The position numbers were made by a program, and so were the translations under genes. Below the pieces are notes generated by a model. That model was not told where the DNA came from. It was given only the letters and a program-made list of their open reading frames with translations, and made no database searches. A stretch of DNA of 5,627 nt from Actinobacteria bacterium RBG_16_64_13 (GTDB taxonomy: Bacteria > Actinomycetota > Thermoleophilia > RBG-16-64-13), in assembly GCA_001768675.1 (NCBI GenBank), contig MELN01000033.1:18083-23709 (forward strand), read 5' to 3'. How positions within the stretch are numbered: the first letter of the stretch is position 1; every line of letters begins with the position of its first letter. This document shows positions 1-5,510 of the stretch, piece after piece.

Positions 1-241
1 CCGAGCCCCGGCTATCATGTGCCACTTCATCCGGGACATCCCCGGGGGGATCGAATTCCGGACCCGGTTCTGGATGGGCTACACGCTGATCGACACGAAG
101 CCGGTTCACATGCTGCCATATGGCGTCAAAGTCCCGGTCGAGGCGATCCAAGGACTCGCGGAGCACAACGTGAGGGAGTACACGAACTTGCGCAACGTAC
201 TTCCGGTGATCTACGAAGAGCTGGGTGGCCGTATTCCCTAA
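1..241 (+). CDS. C-terminal part of a DAPG/phloretin hydrolase-like protein (5' end outside window)
   Basis: The reading frame is open from the window edge (codons begin at base 2) to TAA at 239-241, so at least 79 codons of a longer gene are present. The visible residues include CHFIRDIPGG, then IEFRTRFWMGY, and near the end LAEHNVREYTNL. These resemble the C-terminus of the 2,4-diacetylphloroglucinol hydrolase (PhlG) and phloretin hydrolase family, zinc enzymes that hydrolyse the C-C bond between an acyl group and a phenolic ring. The HxxxE pair (His codon 164-166, Glu codon 176-178) fits the two C-terminal zinc ligands as I remember them from PhlG (His270, Glu274). The His in CHFIRD would be the substrate-side His. 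The next gene starts about 200 bases downstream on the same strand, so joint transcription is possible but unproven. The family call rests on motif memory from a fragment. The ATG at 17 is internal to the family motif, so I do not regard it as the start. Confidence 0.72.
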   Translation, partial: RAPAIMCHFIRDIPGGIEFRTRFWMGYTLIDTKPVHMLPYGVKVPVEAIQGLAEHNVREYTNLRNVLPVIYEELGGRIP

Positions 242-305
242 GAACGATGCGTCATCCTCAGGCGCGCCCGTAGCGCTGTTACGAACGCTCCCTGCGTCCT
301 CGCCG

Positions 306-334
306 TAGACGCGTCGGGGCAAATCTGCTAATAC
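306..334 (+). promoter_or_regulatory. Candidate sigma-70-type promoter for the AOR operon
   Basis: TAGACG at 306-311 (4 of 6 to TTGACA) is followed by a 17-base spacer and TAATAC at 329-334. A TG one base before the hexamer (327-328) makes it an extended -10. The predicted transcript would start near 341 and carry a leader of about 105 bases including the 400-419 hairpin. The -10 match is only moderate, so this is a suggestion. Confidence 0.35.
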
Positions 335-399
335 TTGCCTGGGCCGTGTTCCGGCTCTCGCGCCGTGCCCACCGCCATCTCCCCGAAGATGAGGATTCT

Positions 400-419
400 C
401 CCTGCGCTTCCACGCAGGG
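400..419 (+). repeat. Perfect 7-bp inverted repeat (hairpin) in the AOR leader
   Basis: CCCTGCG at 400-406 and CGCAGGG at 413-419 are exact reverse complements around a six-base loop (CTTCCA). The hairpin ends 14 bases before the AOR ribosome binding site. No T-tract follows, so it is unlikely to be an intrinsic terminator. It could stabilise the transcript, act as a leader control element or be a protein-binding dyad. Confidence 0.55.
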
Positions 420-433
420 CCAACTGCGAAAAT

Positions 434-440
434 GAGGTGA
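434..440 (+). promoter_or_regulatory. Ribosome binding site that fixes the AOR start at a TTG
   Basis: GAGGTGA at 434-440 is followed after 5 bases by TTG at 446. This spacing is ideal and selects TTG 446 over the in-frame ATG at 458 (17 bases from the site) and over the GTG at 437, which lies inside the site itself. Confidence 0.75.
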
Positions 441-445
441 GTGCT

Positions 446-2290
446 TTGCTAGGGTACATGGGCAAGCTGTTGCGCGTAGATCTGACCAGCCGCACGCTGC
501 GAGACGAACCGCTCGACCCGGAAACGGCACGGGCTTTGGTCGGCGGCGCTGGGTACGCAGCTCGGATAATCAACGATGAAGTTCCCGGGGACGCCGATCC
601 CCTTGGGCCCAAGAACAAGCTGCTCTTCATGACCGGGCCCCTGACCGCCACCAGTTTTCCCACCACCGCCCGTTACGAGGTGTGCACCAAGTCGCCTCTT
701 ACCAACATGTGGCTTGACGCCAGCTCCTCCGGCTGGTGGGCCCGCGATTTCAAGATGGCCGGTTACGACGGGCTTATTGTGGAAGGAGTGGCTGACGCCC
801 CTGTCTACTTGTGGATCAAGGACGGCAAAGCCGAGATCCGAGATGCGTCCAGACTCTGGGGAATGGATTCGGACGAGACTCAAGCAGCCATCCGTGCTGA
901 GCTGGGGGACGAGAAGATCAAGGTGTCCTGCATAGGCCCGGCCGGCGAGAAACTGGTACCCCTGGGCTGTGTGATGAACGACGAACAGCGCGCGGCGGGC
1001 CGGGGTGGGGCCGGGGCCGTGATGGGTTCGAAGAAGCTCAAGGCGGTGGCGGTCCGGGGGACCATGAAGGTCCCCGTGGCAGACGAGACCAAGCTGCGCG
1101 AGGTGGCCAAGGGCTTGCGCGAGGGGATCACGCACCACCCGGTCGTATCGCAGTTCACGCCCTACGGCACCGCGTTCCTTCTCGAGGATGGCTGGGTCAG
1201 CGGCGACATTCCCAACAAGAACTGGGGCAAAGGCGTCTGGCGCAAAGGATGTGAACTCCTCAACGGCCGGGTCATGGCCGAGACCATCCTGGTGCCGCAC
1301 GCGGCCTGCCAGGGTTGCTTCATCCGCTGTGCCCGGTGGATCAAGATCAACGAGGGCCGCTTCGCGATGGAAGGTCCGGGTCCCGAATACGAGACCTTGG
1401 CGGCCTTCGGCACCATGCTCATGAACGACGACCTGGCGGCGGTGTGCTGGGCGAACGATCTCGCCAACCGCTACGGTATAGATACCATATCCACCGGGTC
1501 GGTCATCGCTTTCGCCATGGAAGCCTACGAGAAGGGCGTCATAGGGAGGGAGGAAGCGGGCTGCGACCTCACGTGGGGCAATGTCGACGCCATCATCGAG
1601 ATGATCGATCAGATCGGCAATGCTCGGGGACTGGGGGCCTTGCTCGGCAAAGGGGTCAAGCGCGCGGCCGCCGAATTGGGACGCGGGACGGAGGCCTACG
1701 CTGTCCACGTCAAGGGCATGGAGGTCCCCTACCACGATCCCCGCGCCTACTTCTCACAGGCCACAAGCTACGCCACGGGGCCGCGTGGGGCCTGCCACAT
1801 GCATGGTGCCTCCTTCGTCCTGGAGCAAGGCGCGCCTCGCCCAGACACCGGTATCCCCTCCGAAGTAGACCGGTTCTCGAACGAAGGCAAGGGCATTCTC
1901 GCTAAGCTGGCCCAGGACAAGGCATCGGTGGTCGGTTCGATGGTCATGTGCATGATCGCCTCCGACGGCATGATCTATGCGGGCATGGCCGATGCGTTGG
2001 AAGCCGTGACCGGCGAGCCCTGGACCTCCGAGCGGGTCGCCCAGACAGGGGAGCGTATCACCAACCTGCAGAGGGTCTTCAGCCTGAAGTGCGGCATTAC
2101 TGGCGCCGACGACACGCTACCCAAGCGTCTTCTCGAAGGGCCTGACGAAGGTACTCACGCGGGCAAGATCCCAGACCTGTCGGTGCTCTTGCCGGACTAC
2201 TATCGGGAGCGGGGCTGGGACGAGAACGGCCGCCCAACTCCAAAAAAGCTCGAAGAGTTGGGTCTTACGGACATAGCGGGAGAGTTCTAG
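446..2290 (+). CDS. Aldehyde:ferredoxin oxidoreductase family protein (tungsten enzyme)
   Basis: This 614-residue product has the usual length of the AOR family: cytoplasmic tungstopterin, iron-sulfur enzymes that oxidise aldehydes to acids with ferredoxin, or run in reverse. From the TTG start it reads LGYMGKLLRVDLT, the typical family opening. GPAGEKLVPLG and AAGRGGAGAVMGSKKLKAVAV are the conserved N-terminal cofactor-domain segments. The 4Fe-4S ligands are Cys288, Cys291 and Cys295 (CQGCFIRC), with Cys502 as the fourth. Glu314 in GPEYET and His451 in RGACHMHG match the substrate-side Glu313 and His448 of the Pyrococcus furiosus enzyme as I remember them. The two DxxGL(C/D) cofactor motifs appear altered, as NRYGID (341-346) and GSMVMC (497-502). 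A MoaD-like gene follows after 2 bases. The substrate is unknown; an aromatic or short-chain aldehyde/acid is an inference from the neighbours. No electron-transfer subunit is encoded next to it. Confidence 0.95.
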   Translation: MLGYMGKLLRVDLTSRTLRDEPLDPETARALVGGAGYAARIINDEVPGDADPLGPKNKLLFMTGPLTATSFPTTARYEVCTKSPLTNMWLDASSSGWWARDFKMAGYDGLIVEGVADAPVYLWIKDGKAEIRDASRLWGMDSDETQAAIRAELGDEKIKVSCIGPAGEKLVPLGCVMNDEQRAAGRGGAGAVMGSKKLKAVAVRGTMKVPVADETKLREVAKGLREGITHHPVVSQFTPYGTAFLLEDGWVSGDIPNKNWGKGVWRKGCELLNGRVMAETILVPHAACQGCFIRCARWIKINEGRFAMEGPGPEYETLAAFGTMLMNDDLAAVCWANDLANRYGIDTISTGSVIAFAMEAYEKGVIGREEAGCDLTWGNVDAIIEMIDQIGNARGLGALLGKGVKRAAAELGRGTEAYAVHVKGMEVPYHDPRAYFSQATSYATGPRGACHMHGASFVLEQGAPRPDTGIPSEVDRFSNEGKGILAKLAQDKASVVGSMVMCMIASDGMIYAGMADALEAVTGEPWTSERVAQTGERITNLQRVFSLKCGITGADDTLPKRLLEGPDEGTHAGKIPDLSVLLPDYYRERGWDENGRPTPKKLEELGLTDIAGEF

Positions 2291-2292
2291 GG

Positions 2293-2574
2293 GTGCAGGT
2301 GACGGTCAGCTTCCTGGGGCCGCTTCGCGACCGGGTGGGCGAGAAGTCGTTGCTGGTCGAACTCCCAGCCGCGGCGACCTATCGGGACCTGTTGGACTCC
2401 ATCGGGCCTACGATGCAGGCACGGTTGCCTGATTGGGCTTGGGACTCCGGCCGGCGCTCGTTCTCCGCTCGCATGATGGTCTCGCGAAATCTTGCCGCCG
2501 ACCTGCGTGACGAAACCACGTGTCTTGCCGAAGGGGATGAGATCCTTGTGGTGCTTCCGTTAGCCGGAGGCTGA
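2293..2574 (+). CDS. MoaD/ThiS-family small sulfur-carrier protein linked to AOR
   Basis: This 93-residue protein opens with MQVTVSFLGPLRDRVGEKS and ends exactly in LPLAGG. That is the beta-grasp fold layout of MoaD, the small subunit of molybdopterin synthase, whose C-terminal Gly-Gly is adenylated and thiocarboxylated to deliver sulfur to the pterin cofactor. The GTG start at 2293 lies 2 bases after the AOR stop, with GGGAGAG at 2278-2284 inside the AOR end as ribosome binding site, so the two genes are very likely translationally coupled. Paired MoaD genes beside AOR genes are common in tungsten-using anaerobes and imply cofactor supply for that enzyme. It is slightly longer than a standard MoaD (about 80), with an insert around residues 45-60 (PDWAWDSGRRSFSARM). 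The GTG at 2299 is an alternative start. Confidence 0.88.
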   Translation: MQVTVSFLGPLRDRVGEKSLLVELPAAATYRDLLDSIGPTMQARLPDWAWDSGRRSFSARMMVSRNLAADLRDETTCLAEGDEILVVLPLAGG

Positions 2575-2649
2575 TCCGGCTTCACCCGCGCCGATCGCAC
2601 CCTGGCGGCAAGACGTTATTCTGAAACGATCCTTGGAAAGGAGCTGGGA
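2575..2649 (+). promoter_or_regulatory. Short spacer with ribosome binding site for the alcohol dehydrogenase gene
   Basis: The 75-base gap carries AAAGGAG at 2637-2643, six bases before the ATG at 2650, a near-ideal Shine-Dalgarno site. TATTCT at 2617-2622 could be a -10 hexamer, but no good -35 lies 16-18 bases upstream, so readthrough from the AOR-MoaD genes is the simpler reading. Confidence 0.6.
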
Positions 2650-3741
2650 ATGGGAAAGACCGCAACCGCTGCCGTTGTGCGTGAGCCTGGGGCCGCGTAC
2701 AAGCTCGAATCGGTCGAGCTCGACGATCTGCGCCCCAACGAGGTGTATGTCCGCATCGAGGCGGCCGGTGTCTGCCATACCGATGCGAACATGCAGGTGA
2801 TGGTTCCTATGCCGGCGGTAGTCGGTCATGAGGGCGTGGGGGTCGTAGAAGAGATCGGCGCCGGTGTGGACTACGTGAAGCCCGGAGACAGGGTGATCAT
2901 CTCCTGGCCGGCCTGCGGCATGTGTCCCAATTGCCTCACGGGCAAGCGCTACATCTGTGACAACGCGTTCCCGCTGCTTTTTGGCGGGCGCCGGCTGGAC
3001 GGCTCACCGACCATCAAGCTGGGCGGCGAGTGGATCTCGGGCTCCTGGTTCCAGCAGTCCTCCTTCGCCACCTACGCCATCGCCCCGGAGGACTCGCTAG
3101 TCCGCGTGGAGGACGATGTGCCGCCGGAGATCCTTGCCGCTCTTCCCTGCGGTGCGATGACCGGCGCTGGCGGGATACTCAGTGCCTTGCGGGTCGGCCC
3201 GCAAGACGGGGTGCTCATCCTTGGCGTGGGAGGGGTCGGCCAGGCCGCGGTGATAGCTGCACATATGGCCGGGGCCTATCCGATCATAGCGGTAGCGCGG
3301 AACCCTAAGCGTCTGGACCTCTCCCTCGAGCTCGGTGCCACCCACGTGGTGAACGCGGGCACCGAAGACGTCGCGGCTCGGGTGCAAGAGATCAGCCCCG
3401 GCGGTGTGCGCTTCGCCTTCGATAGTTCCGGGGCTGTCAGTTCTTGGAAAGCGGCCGCACTGAGTGTTCGTGCTGGGGGTACCTTCGGGGTGTGCGCCGC
3501 CGCAGAGGAGGAAACACTCGGCGGGAGTCCCCACTTCTTCTTGTCGAAGGGTGTCCGCATTCAATTCATCATGGGCGGTTCTGTGGTTCCTCGCGTCTTC
3601 TTGCCGAAGCTTATCCAGTGGTACAAGCAGGGTCGCTTTCCGGTTGACAAGCTGGTCCAAACCTTCCCGTTCTTCGAGATAAACGAAGCGTTCGCGGCCT
3701 CACACGACGGCCGGGTGGTCAAACCGGTGGTTCTAATGTAG
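2650..3741 (+). CDS. Zinc-dependent medium-chain alcohol dehydrogenase (aryl-alcohol dehydrogenase-like)
   Basis: This 363-residue protein has the full layout of the zinc MDR alcohol dehydrogenase family, which interconverts alcohols and aldehydes or ketones with NAD(P)(H) in the cytoplasm. An N-terminal GroES-like domain holds catalytic zinc ligands Cys42 (GVCHTD), His60 (GHEGVGVVE) and Cys167 (LPCGAMTGAG). The structural zinc lobe has Cys89, Cys92, Cys95 and Cys103 in C-x2-C-x2-C-x7-C spacing. The Rossmann fold has GVGGVG at 192-197. The place of the NAD-selecting Asp (Asp223 in horse liver ADH) appears to be Ala216, followed by Arg217 (AVARNPKRL), which points to NADP(H) or mixed use. The loop between Cys42 and His60 is a few residues shorter than usual. 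Its place downstream of AOR suggests it handles the same aldehyde at the alcohol level. The aryl preference is a weak inference from overall resemblance. Confidence 0.93.
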   Translation: MGKTATAAVVREPGAAYKLESVELDDLRPNEVYVRIEAAGVCHTDANMQVMVPMPAVVGHEGVGVVEEIGAGVDYVKPGDRVIISWPACGMCPNCLTGKRYICDNAFPLLFGGRRLDGSPTIKLGGEWISGSWFQQSSFATYAIAPEDSLVRVEDDVPPEILAALPCGAMTGAGGILSALRVGPQDGVLILGVGGVGQAAVIAAHMAGAYPIIAVARNPKRLDLSLELGATHVVNAGTEDVAARVQEISPGGVRFAFDSSGAVSSWKAAALSVRAGGTFGVCAAAEEETLGGSPHFFLSKGVRIQFIMGGSVVPRVFLPKLIQWYKQGRFPVDKLVQTFPFFEINEAFAASHDGRVVKPVVLM

Positions 3742-3764
3742 CGAGAGGCGCGTGGGACGACAAA

Positions 3765-3795
3765 GCCCCGGGCTGCTGGCTAGCCGCTCCTGGGC
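3765..3795. terminator. Possible bidirectional terminator between convergent genes (weak)
   Basis: An imperfect dyad, GCCCCGG at 3765-3771 against CCTGGGC at 3789-3795, lies between the alcohol dehydrogenase stop and the end of the convergent corrinoid gene, overlapping the latter's last codons. An inner GGCT/AGCC stem (3771-3774, 3782-3785) is an alternative fold. Only TTTG follows on the - strand and no T-run follows on the + strand, so termination is uncertain. Confidence 0.25.
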
Positions 3796-4430
3796 GTCAC
3801 AAGCTTCTGGCAGATGCGGACGCCTTCCATGGCGTCCGTGCTCCAGGAGTCGGCTCCGCAGTACTCGCACACCCGGCCGTCGATGATCGCTCCGCCTATG
3901 ATGATCGAGGGCCTGTATCCCAGTTCGGTGCCGTGAGCCCGGATGAGGTTCACGGTCTGTTTCATGCTCTCGAATCCGGCCATGATCAAACCCGAAAGGC
4001 AGACCACCTGGGGCCGGGACCGCTTGACCTCCTCAAGGAACCGCTCCGCCGAGACATCGACGCCTAGATCGACCACCTCGAAGCTGAACCCCTTCAGCGA
4101 GGTGCCGAACAGGTTCTTTCCAATGTCGTGGATGTCTTTGGCCACAGTCCCGAGGACGATCGTTCCCACAGATTCTCCGCGAGGCGTCTCCTCATAGAGC
4201 GGCTGCACTAGGGCCAGGACCTCCTTGAACAGCTCGCCCGCCATGATCAGACCCGCGATGTAGTACTCTTGGCGTTCGTACCGCTCACCCACCACCTTCA
4301 AGGCCTGCTGGCAGCTGCTGAGTATGGAGGCGGGAGCCACCCCGTTGCGAAGAAGCTCATGGGTAAGCTCAAGGGTCCGCTTCTCGTCCAACTCGACAAG
4401 AGCCATCCGCAATGCGTCGAGTGTCGCCAA
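3780..4430 (-). CDS. Corrinoid (cobalamin-binding) methyltransferase protein
   Basis: This 216-residue protein has the two-domain form of the MtaC/MtbC/MttC/MtvC type corrinoid proteins, which carry a methyl group on cobalt between a substrate methyltransferase and a second methyltransferase feeding tetrahydrofolate or coenzyme M. Residues 1-85 form the helical cap domain (ALVELDEKRTLELTHELL; EYYIAGLIMAGELFKEVL). The B12-binding domain shows D99-I-H101-D-I-G104, where His101 is the lower cobalt ligand, then SGLIM at 146-150 and GGAII at 179-183. The start is TTG at 4430: AAGGGAG at 4437-4443 sits six bases upstream and the N-terminus then matches the family. It lies 22 bases after the GntR gene on the same strand, so the two are probably co-transcribed. 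Cys188 and Cys191 (CEYCGAD) in the last strand region are less usual. The methyl donor is unknown because no methyltransferase is in the window. Confidence 0.93.
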   Translation of the reverse strand: MATLDALRMALVELDEKRTLELTHELLRNGVAPASILSSCQQALKVVGERYERQEYYIAGLIMAGELFKEVLALVQPLYEETPRGESVGTIVLGTVAKDIHDIGKNLFGTSLKGFSFEVVDLGVDVSAERFLEEVKRSRPQVVCLSGLIMAGFESMKQTVNLIRAHGTELGYRPSIIIGGAIIDGRVCEYCGADSWSTDAMEGVRICQKLVTPRSG

Positions 4431-4436
4431 CAGCAG

Positions 4437-4443
4437 CTCCCTT
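4437..4443 (-). promoter_or_regulatory. Ribosome binding site that fixes the corrinoid gene at a TTG start
   Basis: Read on the - strand, AAGGGAG lies six bases before TTG 4430-4428, in the short gap after the GntR stop. The next in-frame ATG is codon 9, which would remove the start of the conserved cap helix, so the TTG is preferred. Confidence 0.65.
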
Positions 4444-4452
4444 CGCTTTCTT

Positions 4453-5241
4453 CTACTCGGACCCGAGTCTCGCCCGCAGCCGAAAAAGCTCGGCGCGAAG
4501 CAGGAACCAACCCCAGCTGACCGTGGTGCGATCGTTGTTTTGGAAGACGTGCTCGAGGCACAGTGCCAACGCTCCCTCGGGTTGCCCCAGAGCCTGAGCG
4601 CTCTCGGCGTCGAGGTTCACGGCAGTCAGGGTCAGCTCACCTCTCGGAAACCTGTTCGCTCTACCGGAGTCAAGAAAGGCGTGCAGGGAGGTGAGCTGGA
4701 GTTGAGACTCGACAAGCGGACGGCGCGGGTCGTAGATGATGTACTCCGTGTGGTACATGGCCGGGTTGCTGTCGTAGAGAACCAGACGCCGCAAGTAGAC
4801 CACGCGGTCCCCAAGTGCCACGCCGAGCATGGCCGCGACCTTCTCGTCGGCTTTTGTCATGGACGCCGAGAGCAGGCGGATCTCCGCAGATTCGTCCAGC
4901 CACTCGCCCGTGAGCGAGTCGAGCCGAAACACGGAGTCGCTGAGGTTGAGCGAGCGAGCGAAGGTCCCTCGGCCTCTCACCCCGGTGACCAGTCCCTGGC
5001 TCTCGAGCATCGAGAGGGCTCTGCGCACCGTCATCGGGCTGACCTCGAACTCTTGACAAAGCTGGGAGCCAGAAGGCAGACGGCTACCGGCGGCATAGGT
5101 CCCGGAGGTCACCCGGTCGGCGAGAGTGGTTGCAATGCGGAGATAAGCGGGAGGTTCGCTGTCGGCCCTCTCTCTTTCCAGCGGTCCCTCGAGCAAGTCT
5201 GCGGGTTTGGTCTGTTGAGTGTTCACATCGAAGATCTTCAT
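4453..5241 (-). CDS. GntR-family transcriptional regulator, HutC subfamily (UTRA domain)
   Basis: This 262-residue protein has an N-terminal winged helix-turn-helix at about residues 31-95. It shows the family pattern GSRLPSGSQLCQEFEVSPMT, then VRRALSMLESQGLVTGVRGR and GTFA. A UTRA-type ligand-binding domain follows from about 107 to 255. HutC-type regulators are usually repressors released by a small molecule related to the pathway. The first 30 residues are an extension before the DNA-binding domain with no clear motif. ATG 5241 has no visible Shine-Dalgarno site, so a leaderless or structured start, or a later start such as GTG at 5226, is possible. The gene is followed by a corrinoid gene 22 bases on and is divergent from a second corrinoid gene, so corrinoid-dependent methyl transfer is the likely regulon. 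The ligand may be a methylated or methoxylated substrate (inference). Confidence 0.93.
   Translation of the reverse strand: MKIFDVNTQQTKPADLLEGPLERERADSEPPAYLRIATTLADRVTSGTYAAGSRLPSGSQLCQEFEVSPMTVRRALSMLESQGLVTGVRGRGTFARSLNLSDSVFRLDSLTGEWLDESAEIRLLSASMTKADEKVAAMLGVALGDRVVYLRRLVLYDSNPAMYHTEYIIYDPRRPLVESQLQLTSLHAFLDSGRANRFPRGELTLTAVNLDAESAQALGQPEGALALCLEHVFQNNDRTTVSWGWFLLRAELFRLRARLGSE
5230..5239. repeat. 10-bp perfect palindrome at the GntR gene start
   Basis: GAAGATCTTC is self-complementary and overlaps the start codon (5239-5241) and first codons of the regulator gene. It may be a coincidence of the Lys-Ile-Phe codons. It is listed because it sits beside two other dyads in a start region that lacks a ribosome binding site. 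Confidence 0.4.
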
Positions 5242-5243
5242 CT

Positions 5244-5267
5244 GGGCAAGAATGCCCTACGCAGGGC
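5244..5267 (-). promoter_or_regulatory. Two overlapping, mutually exclusive hairpins just before the GntR start codon
   Basis: GGGC at 5244-5247 can pair with GCCC at 5254-5257 (six-base loop). Alternatively GCCCT at 5254-5258 can pair with AGGGC at 5263-5267 (four-base loop). The middle GCCC block is shared, so only one stem can form at a time. In the mRNA of the regulator this region ends 2 bases before the ATG, where a ribosome binding site would be expected but is absent. It could be a translational switch or simply a DNA-binding dyad. Confidence 0.45.
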
Positions 5268-5343
5268 TTCGAGTAAAGAGTACGCGGGGACTCATCAACA
5301 CACGCAACGGTCCACCGCTCTCGCTAGCTATATGGTCGGTAAC

Positions 5344-5372
5344 ATCATACCATCTTGTCTATACAACTCGCT
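5344..5372 (-). promoter_or_regulatory. Possible promoter for the GntR-corrinoid unit (weak)
   Basis: On the - strand TATGAT (5349 to 5344) is a 5-of-6 match to the -10 consensus. No good -35 lies 16-18 bases upstream. The operator-like dyad at 5355-5366 falls inside the spacer, which would suit repression of the regulator's own gene. Confidence 0.35.
5355..5366. promoter_or_regulatory. HutC/GntR-type operator-like dyad, site 1
   Basis: TTGTCTATACAA is a near-perfect palindrome (one mismatched pair) and fits the GT-N-TA-N-AC core described for HutC-subfamily GntR operators, at 5357-5364. It lies between the divergent regulator and corrinoid genes, just upstream of the -35 of the + strand promoter. 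It is the best candidate binding site for the regulator encoded next to it. Confidence 0.6.
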
Positions 5373-5400
5373 TGCGTCGTTCTCAGCATTCTTGTATAGT
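5372..5400 (+). promoter_or_regulatory. Candidate promoter for the second corrinoid gene
   Basis: TTGCGT at 5372-5377, a 17-base spacer and TATAGT at 5395-5400 (5 of 6 to TATAAT) make a reasonable sigma-70-type promoter. The start point would be near 5407, giving a leader of about 120 bases. The operator-like site 2 covers the -10. Confidence 0.5.
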
Positions 5401-5403
5401 TGA
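5392..5403. promoter_or_regulatory. Operator-like half-conserved site 2 overlapping the -10
   Basis: TTGTATAGTTGA shares its first eight bases with the reverse complement of site 1, so CTATACAA at 5359-5366 and TTGTATAG at 5392-5399 form an exact 8-bp inverted repeat. Its left half fits GT-N-TA and its right half is degenerate. The two site centres are 37 bp apart. A protein bound here would cover the -10 hexamer of the + strand promoter. Confidence 0.45.
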
Positions 5404-5510
5404 GGACCAAACGGTCTTTGTCGAGCCCAGGGAGGAGGACCGGCCGTCTCGCGCCGTGAGAGTTCTTAATCGCGCAGCAATTCTGCGCGTGGTCGGTTGG
5501 GACCGGCACA
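5402..5510 (+). ncRNA. Structured mRNA leader of the second corrinoid gene, class unknown
   Basis: Several stems can form in the leader. A first stem is at 5402-5408 with 5413-5419 (core GACC/GGTC, loop AAAC, two wobble pairs). A perfect 7-bp stem is CGCGCAG 5471-5477 with CTGCGCG 5483-5489 (loop CAATT). A third is GGTC 5491-5494 with GACC 5501-5504. The octamer GGACCGGC occurs twice (5437-5444, 5500-5507), so GGTC and GACC blocks could swap partners: CGGTC 5412-5416 can pair with GACCG 5438-5442 instead of with 5405-5408. I do not recognise a known riboswitch. The 5422-5445 stretch loosely recalls a B12 box, but the rest of the cobalamin riboswitch core is absent. Confidence 0.35.

Larger units (their letters stand above)
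242..445. other. Gene-free interval before the AOR gene
   Basis: About 200 bases separate the hydrolase stop from the AOR start. I see no convincing small gene here. The open frame in line with AOR extends upstream to an ATG at 335, but its translation has no AOR-family similarity before the LGYMGK segment. The interval holds a candidate promoter near 306-334, an inverted repeat at 400-419 and a ribosome binding site at 434-440. I found no clear terminator with a T-tract for the upstream gene. Confidence 0.6.

Noticed and set aside
335..445. In-frame N-terminal extension of AOR from ATG 335
   Set aside because: The extra 37 residues are Pro/Arg-rich and unlike the family. A strong ribosome binding site and a family-like N-terminus both point to TTG 446.
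449..1735. Long open frame (428 codons) on the - strand across the AOR gene
   Set aside because: It is a mirror frame of a GC-rich, clearly identified AOR gene. Its translation has no recognisable motif and it has no fitting ribosome binding site.
3097..3660. Open frame of 187 codons on the - strand inside the alcohol dehydrogenase gene
   Set aside because: Shadow frame of a gene with all catalytic and structural zinc ligands in place. No motif or start signal of its own.
412..5267. ACGCAGGGC shared by the AOR leader hairpin (412-420) and the GntR upstream hairpin (5259-5267)
   Set aside because: Nine-base matches are expected many times by chance in a GC-rich window of this size, so a shared regulator is not supported.
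5331..5355. ATGGT/ACCAT inverted repeat flanking the GntR -10 candidate
   Set aside because: Only 5 bp long with a 12-base gap, and weaker than the adjacent GTNTANAC dyad. Not enough to call a separate site.
4324..5403. Long open frame (359 codons) on the + strand opposite the GntR and corrinoid genes
   Set aside because: It runs antisense to two well-supported genes and through the divergent control region. It shows no domain pattern and is explained by high GC content.
5422..5445. Possible cobalamin riboswitch B12 box (GAGCCCAGG ... GGACCGGCC)
   Set aside because: There is a loose resemblance but extra bases interrupt it. The GCCACTG core and other conserved cobalamin riboswitch segments are not seen upstream, so I do not call it.
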